A DNA stretch of 64,000 bases from Tiliqua scincoides (GCF_035046505.1 NC_089822.1:116081307-116145306); one strand, 5' to 3'. Counted from the stretch's first letter, positions 37,901 through 48,271 are shown. Program-made: numbers and translations. The notes: generated from the sequence alone by a model not told the origin.

Positions 37901-40900
37901 ACATAGTGGAAATGGAAAAGGTGCAAAAGAGAGCAACTAAGATGATTACTGGGCTGGGGCACCTTCCTTATGAGGAAAGGCTACGGCGTTTGGGCCGCTT
38001 CAGGCTAGAAAAGAGGCGCCTGAGGGGGGACATGATTGAGACATACAAAGTTATGCATGGGAAGGATAAAGTGGATAGAGAGATGCTCTTTACACTCTCA
38101 CATAACACCAGAACTAGGGGACATCCACTAAAATTGAGTGTTGCGAGAGTTAGGACAAAAAAATATTTCTTTACTCAGCGTGTGGTTGGTCTGTGGAACT
38201 CCTTGCCACAGGATGTGGTGATGGCATCTGGCCTGGACACCTTTAAAAGGGGTTTGGACAGGTTTCTGGAGGAAAAATCCATTACAGGTTACAAGCCACG
38301 ATGTGCATGTGCAACCTCCTGATTTTAGAAATGGGCTATGTCAGAAGGCCAGAAGCAAGGGAGGGCACCAGGAGGCAGGTCTCTTGTTATCTGGTGTGCT
38401 CCCTGGGGCATTTGGTGGGCCGCTGTGAGATACAGGAAGCTGGACTAGATGGGCCTATGGCCTGGTCCAGTGGGGCTGTTCTTATGTTGGTACTTGCACT
38501 CACACCTAGCCAGGCATCCTTGATCACCCAATGCTTAAAGTAACCAGAGCAAATATGTCAAGGGGTACATGATCCTGCTTTTTATAACCTGTGTCCAGAT
38601 ACCACCAACTCACCCAAATGCTGTAAAGGTGAAGGCTTGCTGCCCCCAAGCCATGCAGCCTCCACAAAACTACCAACAGAAGTTGATCAGGGACACTTTT
38701 GAGTGGCTCTGCAGAGGGAAAAATGGTTCCCCCTTTGCTATGGTGATGACACCAATCAGCAGCCATGGGGAGGGAGAGGTCCTGCACAGAGTGCAGCCAA
38801 GACTTTATAGCCCTGGCTGCTGACAATGATGAAACAGTTGAATGCAAGACAGAGGAAATGTCAACGGCTCCTTCCTGGAGGGAAAGAAGGTGCCAAAGCA
38901 GCCCTGGACAGCTAACCCAATGCCAGAAGGAAGAGGGCAAAGGATAGCCCACCCAGCCACCCCCTTGCTGGGAGAGAGGGAAAGAGCCTCCAAGGCCCCA
39001 GGTAGCCACCACCACCTGACCCACACACTTCCCTGAACCCCTCAGAAAGACTTCACACAAAATCCTGCGCTGTTGCCCACTTCAACACCACCCCTCCCCA
39101 TTCAACCAGCCAGATCACAAGTATTACATGGTGTATACCAGGTTTTACTTATAAGGCTGGAGACTGAATGGGGGAGAGAAACACCTGAGTCCCACTCTTG
39201 GGTATCAGAAGGACTTCACAGTGCAATGAGCTGGCTAAAACCCAAGTTCTTTGTTTACCAGTCAGCTGGGAAAAGGATGGGCAAACTACACCATAACACA
39301 GGGCTTTTCAAACTGGGGCATTGTGACGCCCCAGCCTGTGGGTCCTGGCCTCTGCCCTCTTCAGGGGCGGGGGCAGCCTGGAGGAAGGGAGGAGGCGGCA
39401 GCGCGATCCCCAGGATCCCTCTGCTAAAGCAGAAGTGGAGTGCGATCACGCCGCTTTCACTTTCACAGCTGCAGGGAGCCCTGCAGAAGGTTGCGCAGGG
39501 CTCCCTGCACCCCAGGGAGGCTGCAGGAGGCTTGGGTAAGTGCACCCAAGCCCCTGCAGCACCCTGAGCAGCACGATCCTGGGGATCGCGTCGCTGCCTT
39601 CCCCCTCCCCTGCTGCCTCCCCCCATTCCCACAAGCACTTCCAGTGGGTCAAATCTCCAGTATGAAAACCACTGCCATACCACATGCAAAGTGGAATGAC
39701 AGGGAGACAAAGGGAATGAGTGGATGCAGACAACAGACTCCTGAAGGATTAACTGCAACACTGCACATTCCAGGGGAATCCAAGGCAGGCTAAAGACAAA
39801 GAAGAAAAGTTTACTTAGGCCATGAGTTCTTTTTCGATGTTCAGGTAAACTAAAGTAGGACTTTCCTCATTTTGGAAGGGGAAGAGGGAGCAACAGGCCA
39901 TTCAAAGAATGGGGCACAAGGTCAGGTGTGCAGTGCCACAAGAACACCCAATTCATTGCTTCCAGCACAGATCACATGAAATTTACTACCCTGAACAATC
40001 AGGCTTTCAGCTGCATCCATACAATGCTTGTAACTCTCCTACAGCAGCTGAATCAACAAAGCATCATCATTCAAGGCACTGTCACCTAGTCTGGACTGCT
40101 GCAACATAGCATCTACCCTATATTAGCTTTCGCAAACATTACATTTCTGAGAGCTTTATCGGTTACTGGTCAATAAAGTCCAGAACACTGTCTAGGGTAG
40201 GGTTCTTCCAACATTATGGTCACAATCCCAAAGGATCACAAAGTCTCATTTGTGGGATTGCGGTCTGAGTCAACAGTCTGGAAGTCAAAAGTCTGGTTGC
40301 AGTACGTGGCACTCAGGGCTGTAGTAGCAGCAACCGCAAGACATCCAGAAGGCACTGGCTGGGGGTACCTGCAAAGATCTTGCAATTTCTTTGGGACACG
40401 CAGAGATGGGAGTATTGGGGTGTGTAGTCTCAGGGCAGGAGAGCCACGGAAGGGGCTGCTGGGGGTGCTCTGCAGCACCCTCCTTCTCTGGCCAGGGGAG
40501 GGGGAAAATGACATTGGAGGGGTGGCATCAGCCTTTCCACCCCAATCCCTCTCCAGCTGAGCAGCTTTTCCATTGCTTGGAGGCAGTATGCAACTGGAAC
40601 CCAGTTAACAAGAAAGGACAAGGAACCCTTGTTCCTTGTACAAATCTATGTTTTGTATGTTGTACAAATCTATGGTAAGGCCACACCTGGAGTATTGTGT
40701 CCAGTTCTGGTCGCCGCATCTCAAAAAAGTCATAGTGGAAATGGAAAAGGTGCAAAAGAGAGCGACTAAGATGATTACGGGGCTGGGGCACCTTCCTTAT
40801 GAGGAAAGGCTACGGCGTTTGGGCCTCTTCAGCCTAGAAAAGAGACGCCTGAGGGGGGACATGATTGAGACATACAAAATTATGCAGGGGATGGATAGAG

Positions 40901-43900
40901 TGGATAGGGAGATGCTCTTTACACTCTCACATAATACCAGAACCAGGGGACATCCACTAAAATTGAGTGTTGGGCGGGTTAGGACAGACAAAAGAAAATA
41001 TTTCTTTACTCAGCGCGTGGTCGGTCTGTGGAACTCCTTGCCACAGGATGTGGTGCTGGCGTCTGGCCTGGACGCCTTTAAAAGGGGATTGGACAAGTTT
41101 CTGGAGGAAAAATCCATTATGGGGTACAAGCCATGATGTGTACGTGCAATCTCCTGATTTTAGAAATGGGCTATGTCAGAATGCCAGGTGCAAGGGAGGG
41201 CACCAGGATGAGGTCTCTTGTTACCTGGTGTGCTCCCTGGGGCATTTGGTGGGCCGCTGTGAGATACAGGAAGCTGGACTAGATGGGCCTATGGCCTGAT
41301 CCAGTGGGGCTGTTCTTATGTTCTTATGTTCTAACCCCCTGGACCAGTACACTCAAGATGAGATCCTTCAGGTGGCCATTCTTTGAAGATGAAGAGGCCC
41401 AAGCACTGGCAGCGGGCACCAGCAGCCTCATCCTGTGCATATTTGATCAATAAGCCTGTCAGACAGGGGAGGGATGTCTACTACTTTGGACACCCAGACT
41501 ACTATCCCCAGTCCAAGATTTTAAATTCCCCAGAAGCTGCTGAGCAGGTTCAGCATCTTAGAATAGGGAGCAGTTTGGCCCTCAAGCTTACACTATGTTG
41601 CCTCAAATAGCTGATGCTTTTAGTTCTTCCACCTGTAAAGACAGGTCTAGAAATAAAATGTCTGCCCAATGTTGAAATAATTTATATATGTTGATTACTG
41701 TTCTATCGTGTATGGTAGCATTCAGTGTGTTATTTCTCATTATGGTCATCATTTCCATTCCTTCTCTGGATTTCAGTACAGAGATGTATTGATGTATATA
41801 TATTTGTGTGCACGCACATGTGTTTTTTATATATGTATAAAAAGTGACTATATATTCTATGTAAATATGACTGAAATACAGCAATAAGTTTCCCTTTGTG
41901 CTCATGGTAGGACTGGGCAGTGTTAAATGCTTGATTTCCCCTGAAAGCCTCTCTTTCCTGTGCATATTGCAGCAAACTGAAAATATTACTTTCCTGTGTC
42001 CCTCTCAATTTTTCCAACCATTGTATTTTTAATCCGATAGCACTAGCTGGTAGTCATTTGCAACAATAGCCCTCTCATATCTCTTTGTAAAGATGGGCAC
42101 ACATTAATCTTCTCAATCAAAGACAAGGCACCCCAAGAAGCTGCAGGACCAGGGAGTGTGGGGCAGTGATGGGGAGGCAGTGTGGGGGGATCAATGGTGG
42201 GTCCCCAGCCTCATACTTTATTTAGGGTTTGTGGCACAAAAAAGGTTGAATATGACTGGTCTCTAGAGTACTCCTCCTCCCATGAATACAAAAGTGGTCA
42301 TCCCTGTTCTGAACAGGTTCTAGAGGCCAGCCTATGCCACTTTCCTGCATATCCTCCTAGTGCCACTTGTGCCTAAACCACAGCTTGTGCAAAAGCTCCA
42401 GGAATAGTGTGGCACTCATTCTAGTTTAGTTCTTTGCCAGGGAGCCTGAACTGGAGAAACCTGTTGTAGCGTAGTCAGCCCAAGGGTATCTGCAGTAGGA
42501 GCTTGTTTCAGCGGCATGTTTCAGCAGCTACAACTCTTGCCATCAACACACCATGCAGATCAACAGATCAAGGCAGATCTTCCCAGTGAACCTTTTGCAT
42601 GCCTATTACTATGTTCCATCCACAGCAACCATCTTGATCAGGCCTAGCAACAAGTGTGTTGCACCCTTGTATGCAAAGTACTGGAATGGAGGTCTGACAA
42701 CAAAGCAGGCTTCCTAAGGTCCTTCCTACATAGGCATGGCAGAGGGGAGTATTGCACAGACTTATATCTCATAATACAAGTCATAAAGGCCTCGTACCCC
42801 AGCTCCTTATGCAAGGCAGAGCCATCTGCTCACCAGTAATTGCATAGGTCAACTGTAGATCAGAGGACAGCAATGAAAGAGACCCTGCAGAAGACACTTG
42901 CAGAACAAATGTCGACTTTTCCTACCCTTTGACTATTACCCCATTCAATAGTTTCTAGACACAAAATGCCATTCTAGACAATTCAAGAGGATGCCATATG
43001 AGGGAATCAAGAGTTGCCCTGGTCACCCTTTAAACCTTAATCCTTCATAGCCAAACCTGGCACTCTGGTCCGACAATAAGCATGGCTGGATGAGCAGTCC
43101 CATCAAATCAATGTTCAAAAGCGCTTATGTCCACTGCACACTAATTAGCCTCCCTTCCTTCCCAACAGAGGCTCAAGCTCTGGAGAAAGTACGCTAGACC
43201 CCACCACCAGGATAGTTTGCCCCTTTGAAATGCAGAGATCCTTCCTGCCCCAGTCAGCAGTTTCTCCAGCTGCTGCAGCAGCATCTTAGCTTTCAGTAAC
43301 CCCTGGGCTGAGCAGCCACACTCCAGTCTCCAGCAGCCTCCATTCTGTTAGTCAGTTATTTGGTGGGGCTGCTGTGAGATACAGGAAGCTGGACTAGATG
43401 AGCCTATGGCCTGATCCAGTGGGGCTGTTCTTATGTTCTTAAGAAGCATGAAATCCTTGGGATCCGAACACAGCAATTACTCCTATGAATGATACCAAGA
43501 TCATCCCATTCTAACCTCCCACCTGAAGTGGTTTTCACTTACCCAAAAACAACAGAACAAGGATGATTATAAGCACAACAAAGAAGGTGTTTCCATATGT
43601 CACCATTAATCGCACTAAGCGGGACTTGAAGATTTTCTGCCATCTGTGGAGAAAGTCTAGGCATTAGGCCCAAAGCTTGCAGTCAAAAAAACACAAACAC
43701 ATGAAACAACGGTTTAGTTTGGGCACAGAAAGTTTCTCTCCTGGAAGGGCAACTTCTAAATCAGCACAATTCCAGTTGGGGGGGCAGATACATTCCTTAT
43801 GCATAGAGCAGCGGTTCCCAAACTTTTAGCACCGAGACCCACTTTTTCAAAAGACACCATCTAGTTTAAGAGATGAAAAAGTTTCACTTTATCTGCTGCT

Positions 43901-45581
43901 CAAGCTCTGTTTTTATCTTTTTTACTATGGTTGGGGAGGGGGTTGCCTTCTGAAACATTTGGTGAGCACTACGTTCATCAGACTGGGATCATTCTGGTTG
44001 TCTTGCTTCCCCCTCTACCTGGTCTTCAATAAGAGGATAGGCATGGATGCCTACTCATGAGTAAATGCACTTGTGTGGCTCAGTGTTGCTTTCCATAGGG
44101 CTCACCACACTTTCCTTATCAGCTTCCTTCTGGAGAGTTTGTTGGGGTCTGTGTTCATTGGATTGAGACCATTCTGGTGGTGTTAGTCCACTTCTAAGGG
44201 CAGGCTGAGGGGAACACAAGGCAAGTTTGTCTACTTGTGAGTAAATGTGCACATGCTGCTGTTTTGGTTTTCACAGGGCTCAATACATTTGCTTTGTCAG
44301 CTATCAGCTTCTCAGTTTCACAACCCACCCAAAATCAGGCCCCAACCCACTAGTGGGTCTTGACCCACAGTTTGGGAACCACTGCCCTAGAGATTCTCTC
44401 AGGGCCATTCCCCTTCCCACACACCGCCCCCAAAATCTGGCACTATAAGGCCATTTCCAGTTGGGGGACACTACAGAATTGTAGGTAAACTCAGAGTCCT
44501 AGAAGGAGTATATCACATTTGGAGGAAAAGCAACGAACGAGGCATTAAAGCTCCCTTCTCTTAAGGAAAGCACTGACCCACTCTTGGTGACAGGTTAGAA
44601 GCATCTGCTCAAGAAAATTCAGAAGGGGGATGAAAGGAAAAAACAAGCAAAGCCACCAGAGGGGGCTATGATTCTGCAGGAGGAATACAGAACACCCTGG
44701 TGTTGCACTGAAACAGAATCCAGCTTAATGAAAATATTGATTTTCAAAAGCAATAAGGTTTTAATCCTCAGTGCTGTGAAGCTATGCTTGGAAGTACAGG
44801 CAAGCCTAAAGATGCTAATTTAGATCCGCGGTAGTTGGACAAGGGAATCGGGGTCCTTTGCCCCTCCTACTATGATAGACCAGAACTATGTAATAGTAAC
44901 AGAAAAATAAGTGTAGATGTGTTATGGCATCACCTCAACTGGGCAATATGGCACCAGATACTGAAAAATGCAAAGGAACCTTATACAAGCAGCTATAAAT
45001 TATGCAAGCATTAACCGGCATAACCTATACAGATCAGCTGCTCTTGGTGTAGAATTTGCATTACCTTATTATATAATTTTAAAATTTAACATAAGATATA
45101 AAGAACTCTGATGGTAACCCTTTGAGTTCTCAGATTTTATATCCTGGTCCAAGAATTCCAAGCCACAGAAACAGCCATATGGATGTTTAAGAACAGGTAA
45201 CCAACTCTTCAGGCAAAGAAAAGAGACTCTTCAGCCTAGAAAAGAGACTCCTGAGGGGGGGACATGATTGAGACATCACGTGTGCCTACTAACTATTCCA
45301 GCCTCCCACAGATCCAGGCACCCTCTGCCACTCCTGTTAGCATCAATTACGCTCACATTCTTACTGCTTATTTGATAGGTATCAGCCTCATGACACAGCC
45401 CAGAAACCAAAGCTGGGAAGCAACACGCCCCCAGCAGCCAAAGAAGAGCCTCTCGGCCACCGCCCCAGTGAGCCTCCCCAGCCTCTCACCTTGTTGCGGA
45501 GATGAAAGGGATACACAGGAGAAAGACAAGGAAGACCTCGGCATACAGGAACGTGGCCACGGCCGCCCACTGGAGACTCAT
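16957..45581 (-). CDS. BCAP31: BCAP31 (BAP31), complete coding region in seven exons
   Basis: B-cell receptor-associated protein 31, an ER membrane protein known as a quality-control and export receptor for membrane proteins and a caspase-8 substrate. Coding exons are 45490-45581, 43543-43643, 37163-37310, 30507-30642, 27195-27315, 22527-22627 and 16957-16995. They total 738 nt (245 codons plus stop; human has 246). All introns are GT-AG and the phases join cleanly. I see three hydrophobic segments (about residues 7-27, 44-64 and 102-123), the near-invariant block REIRKYDDVTEKVNLQNNPG, a charged coiled-coil-like C-terminal half and a terminal KKEE dilysine ER-retrieval signal. The start has G at -3 and gives MSLQW, as in mammals. 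The first AAVD-G caspase site of human BAP31 is absent and the second reads ATCD-G. The gene is divergent from ABCD1, as in mammals. Identification rests on recalled human sequence and is very secure. Confidence 0.97.
16996..22526 (-). other. BCAP31: BCAP31 intron 7
   Basis: 5531 bp. One hAT-type element (18922-19186) was recognised. Otherwise no repeat or exon is supported. A 149-codon plus-strand frame at 21021-21470 has no family match. Confidence 0.85.
18922..19186. mobile_element. Non-autonomous hAT-type element
   Basis: Termini cagggatgtcaaactcattt and cctgacacctctg, with 8-bp duplications atctagct / atctcgct (7 of 8). Read in reverse it aligns throughout with 26410-26741 (gagtttgacatccctg, catgaatgcta, cttgaaaacatg), and it is clearly older. 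Confidence 0.8.
22527..22627 (-). CDS. BCAP31: BCAP31 exon 7
   Basis: A 101-nt exon encoding the conserved coiled-coil end: AMRKQAEGLTKEYDRLLDEH, then AKLQ. It has a cccacag acceptor and a gtacct donor. Frame is kept (699 coding nt to this point). Confidence 0.95.
22912..23365 (+). mobile_element. L2-like LINE fragment
   Basis: 22930-23010 encodes KLPVSFQVQFKVPVMIFKAL, the conserved C-terminal segment of L2-type reverse transcriptases (recalled form: LPVRFRIxFKILLLTYKAL). Downstream sequence is degenerate, with T-rich stretches. Limits are approximate. Confidence 0.6.
23492..23561. mobile_element. Miniature hAT-type remnant
   Basis: A 70-bp palindromic stub, cagtgatgttcaac ... gttgaacactg, with a ggcacactgac interior like 8782-8981. 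No target duplication seen. Confidence 0.4.
23640..23752 (+). mobile_element. L2-like LINE 3' terminus
   Basis: Ends taagccaccttcgacattt ... ggcaggatataagtttct then taataaataa. It parallels the 3' end at 35970-36042. Confidence 0.55.
24424..24985. repeat. Inverted repeat interrupted by a hAT-type element
   Basis: 24424-24513 and 24902-24985 are inverted copies (cacagactggttgaaacta and catttgagaatagc on the left; their reverse complements on the right). The element at 24524-24897 sits at the centre. Confidence 0.7.
24524..24897. mobile_element. Non-autonomous hAT-type element
   Basis: Termini cagtggttctcacac / gtttgagaaacactg and a family interior (gacatcatcaagcaagaaaa; aatgaatggggacccacc). 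No matching 8-bp duplication, perhaps because it inserted at the axis of an older inverted repeat that later rearranged. Confidence 0.8.
25833..26306. mobile_element. MITE with 14-bp terminal inverted repeats
   Basis: Ends agggcacaatccta and taggattgtgccct are perfect inverted copies. The GC-rich interior gives long spurious frames (174, 131 and 118 codons on both strands). Same terminus type as 54104-54194 and 48272-48508. Superfamily not determined. Confidence 0.75.
26410..26741. mobile_element. Non-autonomous hAT-type element, 332 bp
   Basis: Terminal inverted repeats caggggtgtcaaac / gtttgacacccctg with a perfect 8-bp target duplication, gtctagtc. The interior (gcggcccgcagaagc; gacatcacttcc twice) is non-coding. 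Confidence 0.93.
27195..27315 (-). CDS. BCAP31: BCAP31 exon 6
   Basis: A 121-nt exon encoding residues 160-199 plus one base: DLKLAEVGG, then a Glu/Lys-rich coiled-coil stretch ending LKDELASTKK. This is the exon that carries the first AAVD-G caspase site in human. Here the matching place reads LAEVGG, with no AAVD. Acceptor caatag, donor gtgaga. Confidence 0.94.
29745..29774. repeat. GAGT microsatellite and G run
   Basis: Five to six gagt units followed by about ten G. Confidence 0.85.
30037..30212. mobile_element. Possible worn hAT-type element
   Basis: Starts cagaaattctcaagg and ends gtttggaaaccactg, resembling the cagtggttctcaaac terminus family. The 8-bp flanks do not match. Confidence 0.4.
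30507..30642 (-). CDS. BCAP31: BCAP31 exon 5
   Basis: A 136-nt exon encoding the end of membrane segment three (LLRRLITLISQQ) and the start of the cytosolic coiled coil, ending ENDKLKK at residue 159. It has a cttgcag acceptor and a gtatgg donor. Confidence 0.95.
31199..31530. mobile_element. Non-autonomous hAT-type element, 332 bp
   Basis: Terminal inverted repeats cagtggttctcaaac / gtttgagaaacgctg with a perfect 8-bp target duplication, aactagac. The interior has gtgctttgcgctcac-type inverted copies, linking it to the foldback group at 39299, 58081 and 63285. Confidence 0.92.
32373..32410. repeat. Tandem duplication of a 19-bp unit
   Basis: Two copies of tttgactcaacacatta. The start of the same unit recurs alone at about 33730. 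Confidence 0.75.
33628..33735. repeat. AT-rich degenerate tandem repeat
   Basis: Repeated ttatacaaccttgtt and tttttatacat units, ending beside a gatttgactcaacac copy. Confidence 0.6.
34244..34464. mobile_element. Non-autonomous hAT-type element, 221 bp
   Basis: Starts cagagattcttaacaagggg and ends gaaaacccctg, with a perfect 8-bp target duplication, ccttagat. AT-rich, non-coding interior. Confidence 0.85.
35600..36042 (+). mobile_element. L2-like LINE 3' end
   Basis: Encodes VVAPQLWNSLPGELRTTPSL, the conserved end of L2-type reverse transcriptases. A T/G-rich 3' UTR follows, ending taagccaccttggacatg ... gggatataaattt. Confidence 0.75.
37163..37310 (-). CDS. BCAP31: BCAP31 exon 4
   Basis: A 148-nt exon with the strongest family block: DAIREIRKYDD, the NLQNNPG stretch, and FRAQRNLYIAGFSLL leading into the third membrane segment. 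It has a cttgcag acceptor and a gtgagt donor. Codon 114 is split across the next intron. Confidence 0.96.
37866..38489 (+). mobile_element. CR1 LINE 3' end, young-looking
   Basis: An intact 138-codon frame carries the CR1 reverse-transcriptase end (EKVQKRATKMITGLGHLPYE, then LWNSLPQDVV). The 3' UTR runs to ggggctgttcttatg. Very similar to 40631-41332. 5'-truncated. Confidence 0.93.
39299..39674. mobile_element. GC-rich hAT-type foldback element
   Basis: Starts cagggcttttcaaactgggg and ends gtatgaaaaccactg, with 8-bp duplications ccataaca / ccatacca (7 of 8). The interior has inverted blocks (gcgatccccaggatc / gatcctggggatcgc; cagggagccctgcag / gcagggctccctgc). It generates spurious frames on both strands. 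Confidence 0.85.
40631..41332 (+). mobile_element. CR1 LINE 3' end, young-looking
   Basis: An open frame of 166 codons (40636-41136) with the CR1 reverse-transcriptase C-terminus (KSMVRPHLEYCVQFWSPHLK, VQKRATKMITG, LWNSLPQDVV). It ends with two ttcttatg repeats. 5'-truncated, so not capable of movement on its own. Confidence 0.95.
43358..43442 (+). mobile_element. CR1 LINE 3' stub
   Basis: The last 85 bp only: gtgagatacaggaagctgga to ggggctgttcttatgttctt. Confidence 0.88.
43543..43643 (-). CDS. BCAP31: BCAP31 exon 3
   Basis: A 101-nt exon encoding WQKIFKSRLV and the second hydrophobic segment up to the first base of codon 65. It has a ctccacag acceptor and a gtaagt donor. Confidence 0.95.
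43809..44394. mobile_element. Non-autonomous hAT-type element, 586 bp
   Basis: Terminal inverted repeats cagcggttcccaaac / gtttgggaaccactg. The flanks gcatagag / ccctagag match at 6 of 8. A subterminal pair (gagacccac / gtgggtcttgac) supports the call. Two internal blocks resemble each other (gattgagaccattctggt and gactgggatcattctggt), suggesting internal duplication. Confidence 0.75.
45222..45275 (+). mobile_element. CR1 LINE scrap
   Basis: 54 bp matching the CR1 stretch cttcagcctagaaaagagac to catgattgagacat seen at 40829-40872. Truncated at both ends. Confidence 0.8.
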
Positions 45582-45623
45582 GGCGAGAGCCTTGTGCTTC
45601 AAGGCCACCGGGAGTGGCAGATC
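45490..45623 (-). CDS. BCAP31: BCAP31 exon 2 (start codon exon)
   Basis: The acceptor (cttccag) lies just before 45623. About 42 nt of 5' UTR precede the ATG at 45581. The 92 coding nt encode residues 1-30 plus two bases of codon 31, including the first hydrophobic segment. The donor is gtgagag. Confidence 0.95.
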
Positions 45624-45839
45624 CTGGAAGCAAGAAAGAATTTGAATACAGAGCTTGGGATGCAAGATTCATGAGAGCGAAGGGCTTGTTCCCTCAAACA
45701 GGAATGAGGAAGGGGTTCAGATCTGGGGCAGCATCTCCCCTTGCCTAGAGGGCGGCTCGGCTTGCGCTCCAGGAGGGGGAAGAGCCAGGTAGCCTCAGCC
45801 AGCAGCAAACCCCTTGGCACAGCCTGCCCCACACTGGGG

Positions 45840-46620
45840 CCACCCCCTCCCCAAGACGTGACCGCAGCGGGCTCAGGATTCACAGGGGCAAGGCCAGGAG
45901 GGGCCGCACCGCTTCGAGGGAGCGAGCAGCCGAGGAGGGACAGGCAGCGCCAAGGGAGGGAGGGCAGGGCGTGTGGGGCAGGTGCAGGGGGCGCCGCCGT
46001 GGACTGGGGCGAGGGGCCAAGGGCCGGGCGCTCCCCGACACGCGAGGGCCTGCGGGAGCGGCGGCGGGACGCGGAGGGAGGGAGGGAGGGAGGAACGGGG
46101 ACGTGCGTGCCGAGCTGCGGGGCGCCTGACGGGCGGCCTACCACCTGTACTCACCGAAACCAGCTCTGCCCACACGCCTCTCTCTGAAAGCGGAAGCGGG
46201 CGGACGAGGAGAGCGCCGCCCTCCGCGGGCGCAGCCTTTAGGACCGCTTCGCCCAATCGCAGCCACTCTCCAGGCGACGAGGGGGAAGAGGGCCAAGCAG
46301 GGCGGGGCGGAAGCTGCTCCGTTGCGGCCGCCCTGCTCAGCAGCAAACGCCGCCATGGCGGCCGAGTGGGGGAGAGCTTGAGGACCCGGCCCGGTCCTGT
46401 CCAGCCGCCCAGCCCTGGCGCAGCCGTCCCCGGGGGGTTTGGGCTGCACCCAGTGGCGGGAGGGCAGTTCTGGAGGCCTCCGCAAGCCCCTCGCCGAGGG
46501 GCTGCACTGGGGCTGGGGAGCTGGACAGGACCGAGCCCCCCACACCCGTGACGAGATGGGACACACTGGGGTGAAGCCCGGCTGCAGGACCGTGCGGTGG
46601 TTCTTGGCGCTGGGACCCGG
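45840..46620. promoter_or_regulatory. CpG-rich island at the BCAP31 promoter
   Basis: Dense CG dinucleotides and GC-rich sequence contrast with the AT-rich introns on either side. The island spans the probable first exon of BCAP31 and explains several long open frames on both strands here (up to 254 codons), which have no recognisable protein content. No exact CpG ratio was computed. Confidence 0.75.
46155..46330 (-). promoter_or_regulatory. BCAP31: Probable BCAP31 non-coding exon 1 and core promoter
   Basis: A good minus-strand donor (ttcg then gtgagtac) places an exon end at 46155, 531 bp upstream of the coding exon 2 acceptor. It lies in very GC-rich, CpG-rich sequence. The transcription start cannot be read from sequence, so the outer limit is nominal. 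An ATTGG-type CCAAT element (cccaatcgc, near 46252) is in range. Confidence 0.55.
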
Positions 46621-47132
46621 TTTTTAGAATGACGCACCTATCCAGACCCACTGGAAGTGACGTCACAGCTGGAAGTGACGTCATCAAGCAAGCACATTTT
46701 TAACACCCCCCCATGACAAAATCAAATAAATTGAGTAAATGAAAAGTTTATAATAAGTACAAGTTTTAAAAAAAAAATGTTTAAAATGAAGAACCGTCCC
46801 AAGCAGTTGCTGGTCTCCGTTTTTAAAAAATTCCCTCAAGGCTGCAATCCTCCACTTACCTGGGAGTAAGACTGAGGAGAGCGACTTGAAGCTGCTCAGG
46901 GAGCAGGGTTGGGAGCCGGCATGACTGCCAGGTCCCTGCCTGCCCATCCCCAGGATCACACTCCGGCACTGACATAAGGGCCATGCAGCTCTGAGGTCAG
47001 GGAACATACATTCGCTTACTTTGAGGAGGCCTCTGTGAGTGCCCCCCAACTGCAGGGTGCAGCACATGTCCCATTGGCACCGCTATGCCAGTGCTGGGAA
47101 GCACTGACATAAGGGGTTAGGATTGCGCCCTT
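46594..47132. mobile_element. Mosaic of worn hAT-type and CAATCCTA-family elements
   Basis: 46594-46830 opens cggtggttcttggc and has the paired ggaagtgacgtca blocks of the hAT family, with no far terminus. From 46843 (ggctgcaatcctcc) to 47132 (taggattgcgccct), sequence of the CAATCCTA family follows. Confidence 0.55.
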
Positions 47133-48044
47133 AGAGTGCCAGACCATGGATTCTTATCCACAGTTGTTGGGTATGGGGGGGGGGGGTTTCCAGGAACAGA
47201 TCCCCGCAGATACCAAGGCACCACTCGTATGTATATTTATATTTCTGTACAATATATATTATTACTTTGTTATATATAATTAAAACAATTGAACAAATGA
47301 TAAACAATTGAAAAATAAGTTTAAAAGAATTCTTTTCTTCTTAGAAAGGAAGTTTAAACATTTGGGGGCAGCCTCTCAGGCCCCCCACTGCAGCCTGGCA
47401 CCTGGGACCAGCCCCCTCCCCCAACCTTTTTGTATGCCACTGCTGTAATGTCATATAAAACTGCACAGACTGACATCAATGAACAATGATGATAAGAAAT
47501 ATGCCCATGTGGACTTGGAATTCTTTGCTCTCTTGAATCCTTTGTGAGAGATCACCAGACAGCTGCTGCAGTGTAAGGAAAGCAAACTGAAAGATCACCA
47601 AGCAACAGGTGTTTCACCAGAAAAGTTGAAATTGCTTTAATTCACAGGCATCTTGATTAAGGCAGTAGAATAACATGCTTCAAGACTACACTATATTGAC
47701 ATAGTGGCAGCTTCTCTCTCTGAAAGGACTATGACCTTTTGCTTCTTTAGACTGAAAAGCAGGTTTGGGGTAAATCCAAGAATCCACAGTGATAGCAATC
47801 AGGACAGAGTCTAATTTTAATTATAATGATGACAGTTCTGTACTTTATACAAATAAACGAGCGTACTGAGCAGAGTATAAGAGGTTTTAATAGTTAAATA
47901 TTGGTATAGTCAGGGTTTAGTAGATATGGGCCTTGGACTTAGCAAAATAATCTAATCAACTGCTTCTCACACATGCTTACCATGTTCCTGACCTGAGATC
48001 TTATGAAGTTGCAACTCTGAATACTGCCAAAACTATCTCTGTGG
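47133..48044. other. Inter-promoter spacer, no recognised gene
   Basis: Contains a G run at about 47176 and AT-rich sequence around 47230-47330. Nothing else is supported. Confidence 0.5.
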
Positions 48045-48209
48045 AGCTCAATCCAATCAACTTTCCAGCGCCAATGCAACTGTAATGCAGCCCCAAGGTA
48101 ACAAAACAAACATTCCTTCACCTTGAGGAGGCCTCTGACTGCACCCCACCACAGAGTGCACATTGGCACAGCTGCATTGGTGCTGGAAAGTTGGATAGAA
48201 TTGGGCCCT
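48045..48209. mobile_element. MITE-like element, CAATCCTA-terminus family
   Basis: The ends (gctcaatccaatcaactttccagc and gctggaaagttggatagaattgggc) form about 25-bp imperfect inverted repeats. Same interior as 1791-1952. Confidence 0.7.
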
Positions 48210-48271
48210 AAGTCTCCACTACAGTGTCTGTTATATGCCTTCCCCATTATACGTCTGCCACTAGTTCTACA

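Larger units (their letters stand above)
37311..43542 (-). other. BCAP31: BCAP31 intron 3
   Basis: 6232 bp holding two nearly full CR1 tails and a CR1 stub, all on the plus strand, plus one GC-rich foldback element. No host exon found. Confidence 0.85.
43644..45489 (-). other. BCAP31: BCAP31 intron 2
   Basis: 1846 bp with one hAT-type element (43809-44394) and a CR1 scrap (45222-45275). Confidence 0.85.

Noticed and set aside
38524-39060. 178-codon minus-strand frame in BCAP31 intron 3
   Set aside because: No similarity to any family I know, no splice partner in frame, and random-looking composition.
39073-39761. 164- and 168-codon frames on opposite strands
   Set aside because: They overlap the GC-rich foldback element 39299-39674 and have no domain content.
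45873-46637. 254-codon open frame on the minus strand, with 192-, 181- and 148-codon frames overlapping on both strands
   Set aside because: All lie in the CpG-rich BCAP31 promoter, where stop codons are rare by composition. Low-complexity Pro/Arg/Gly content and no recognisable domain.
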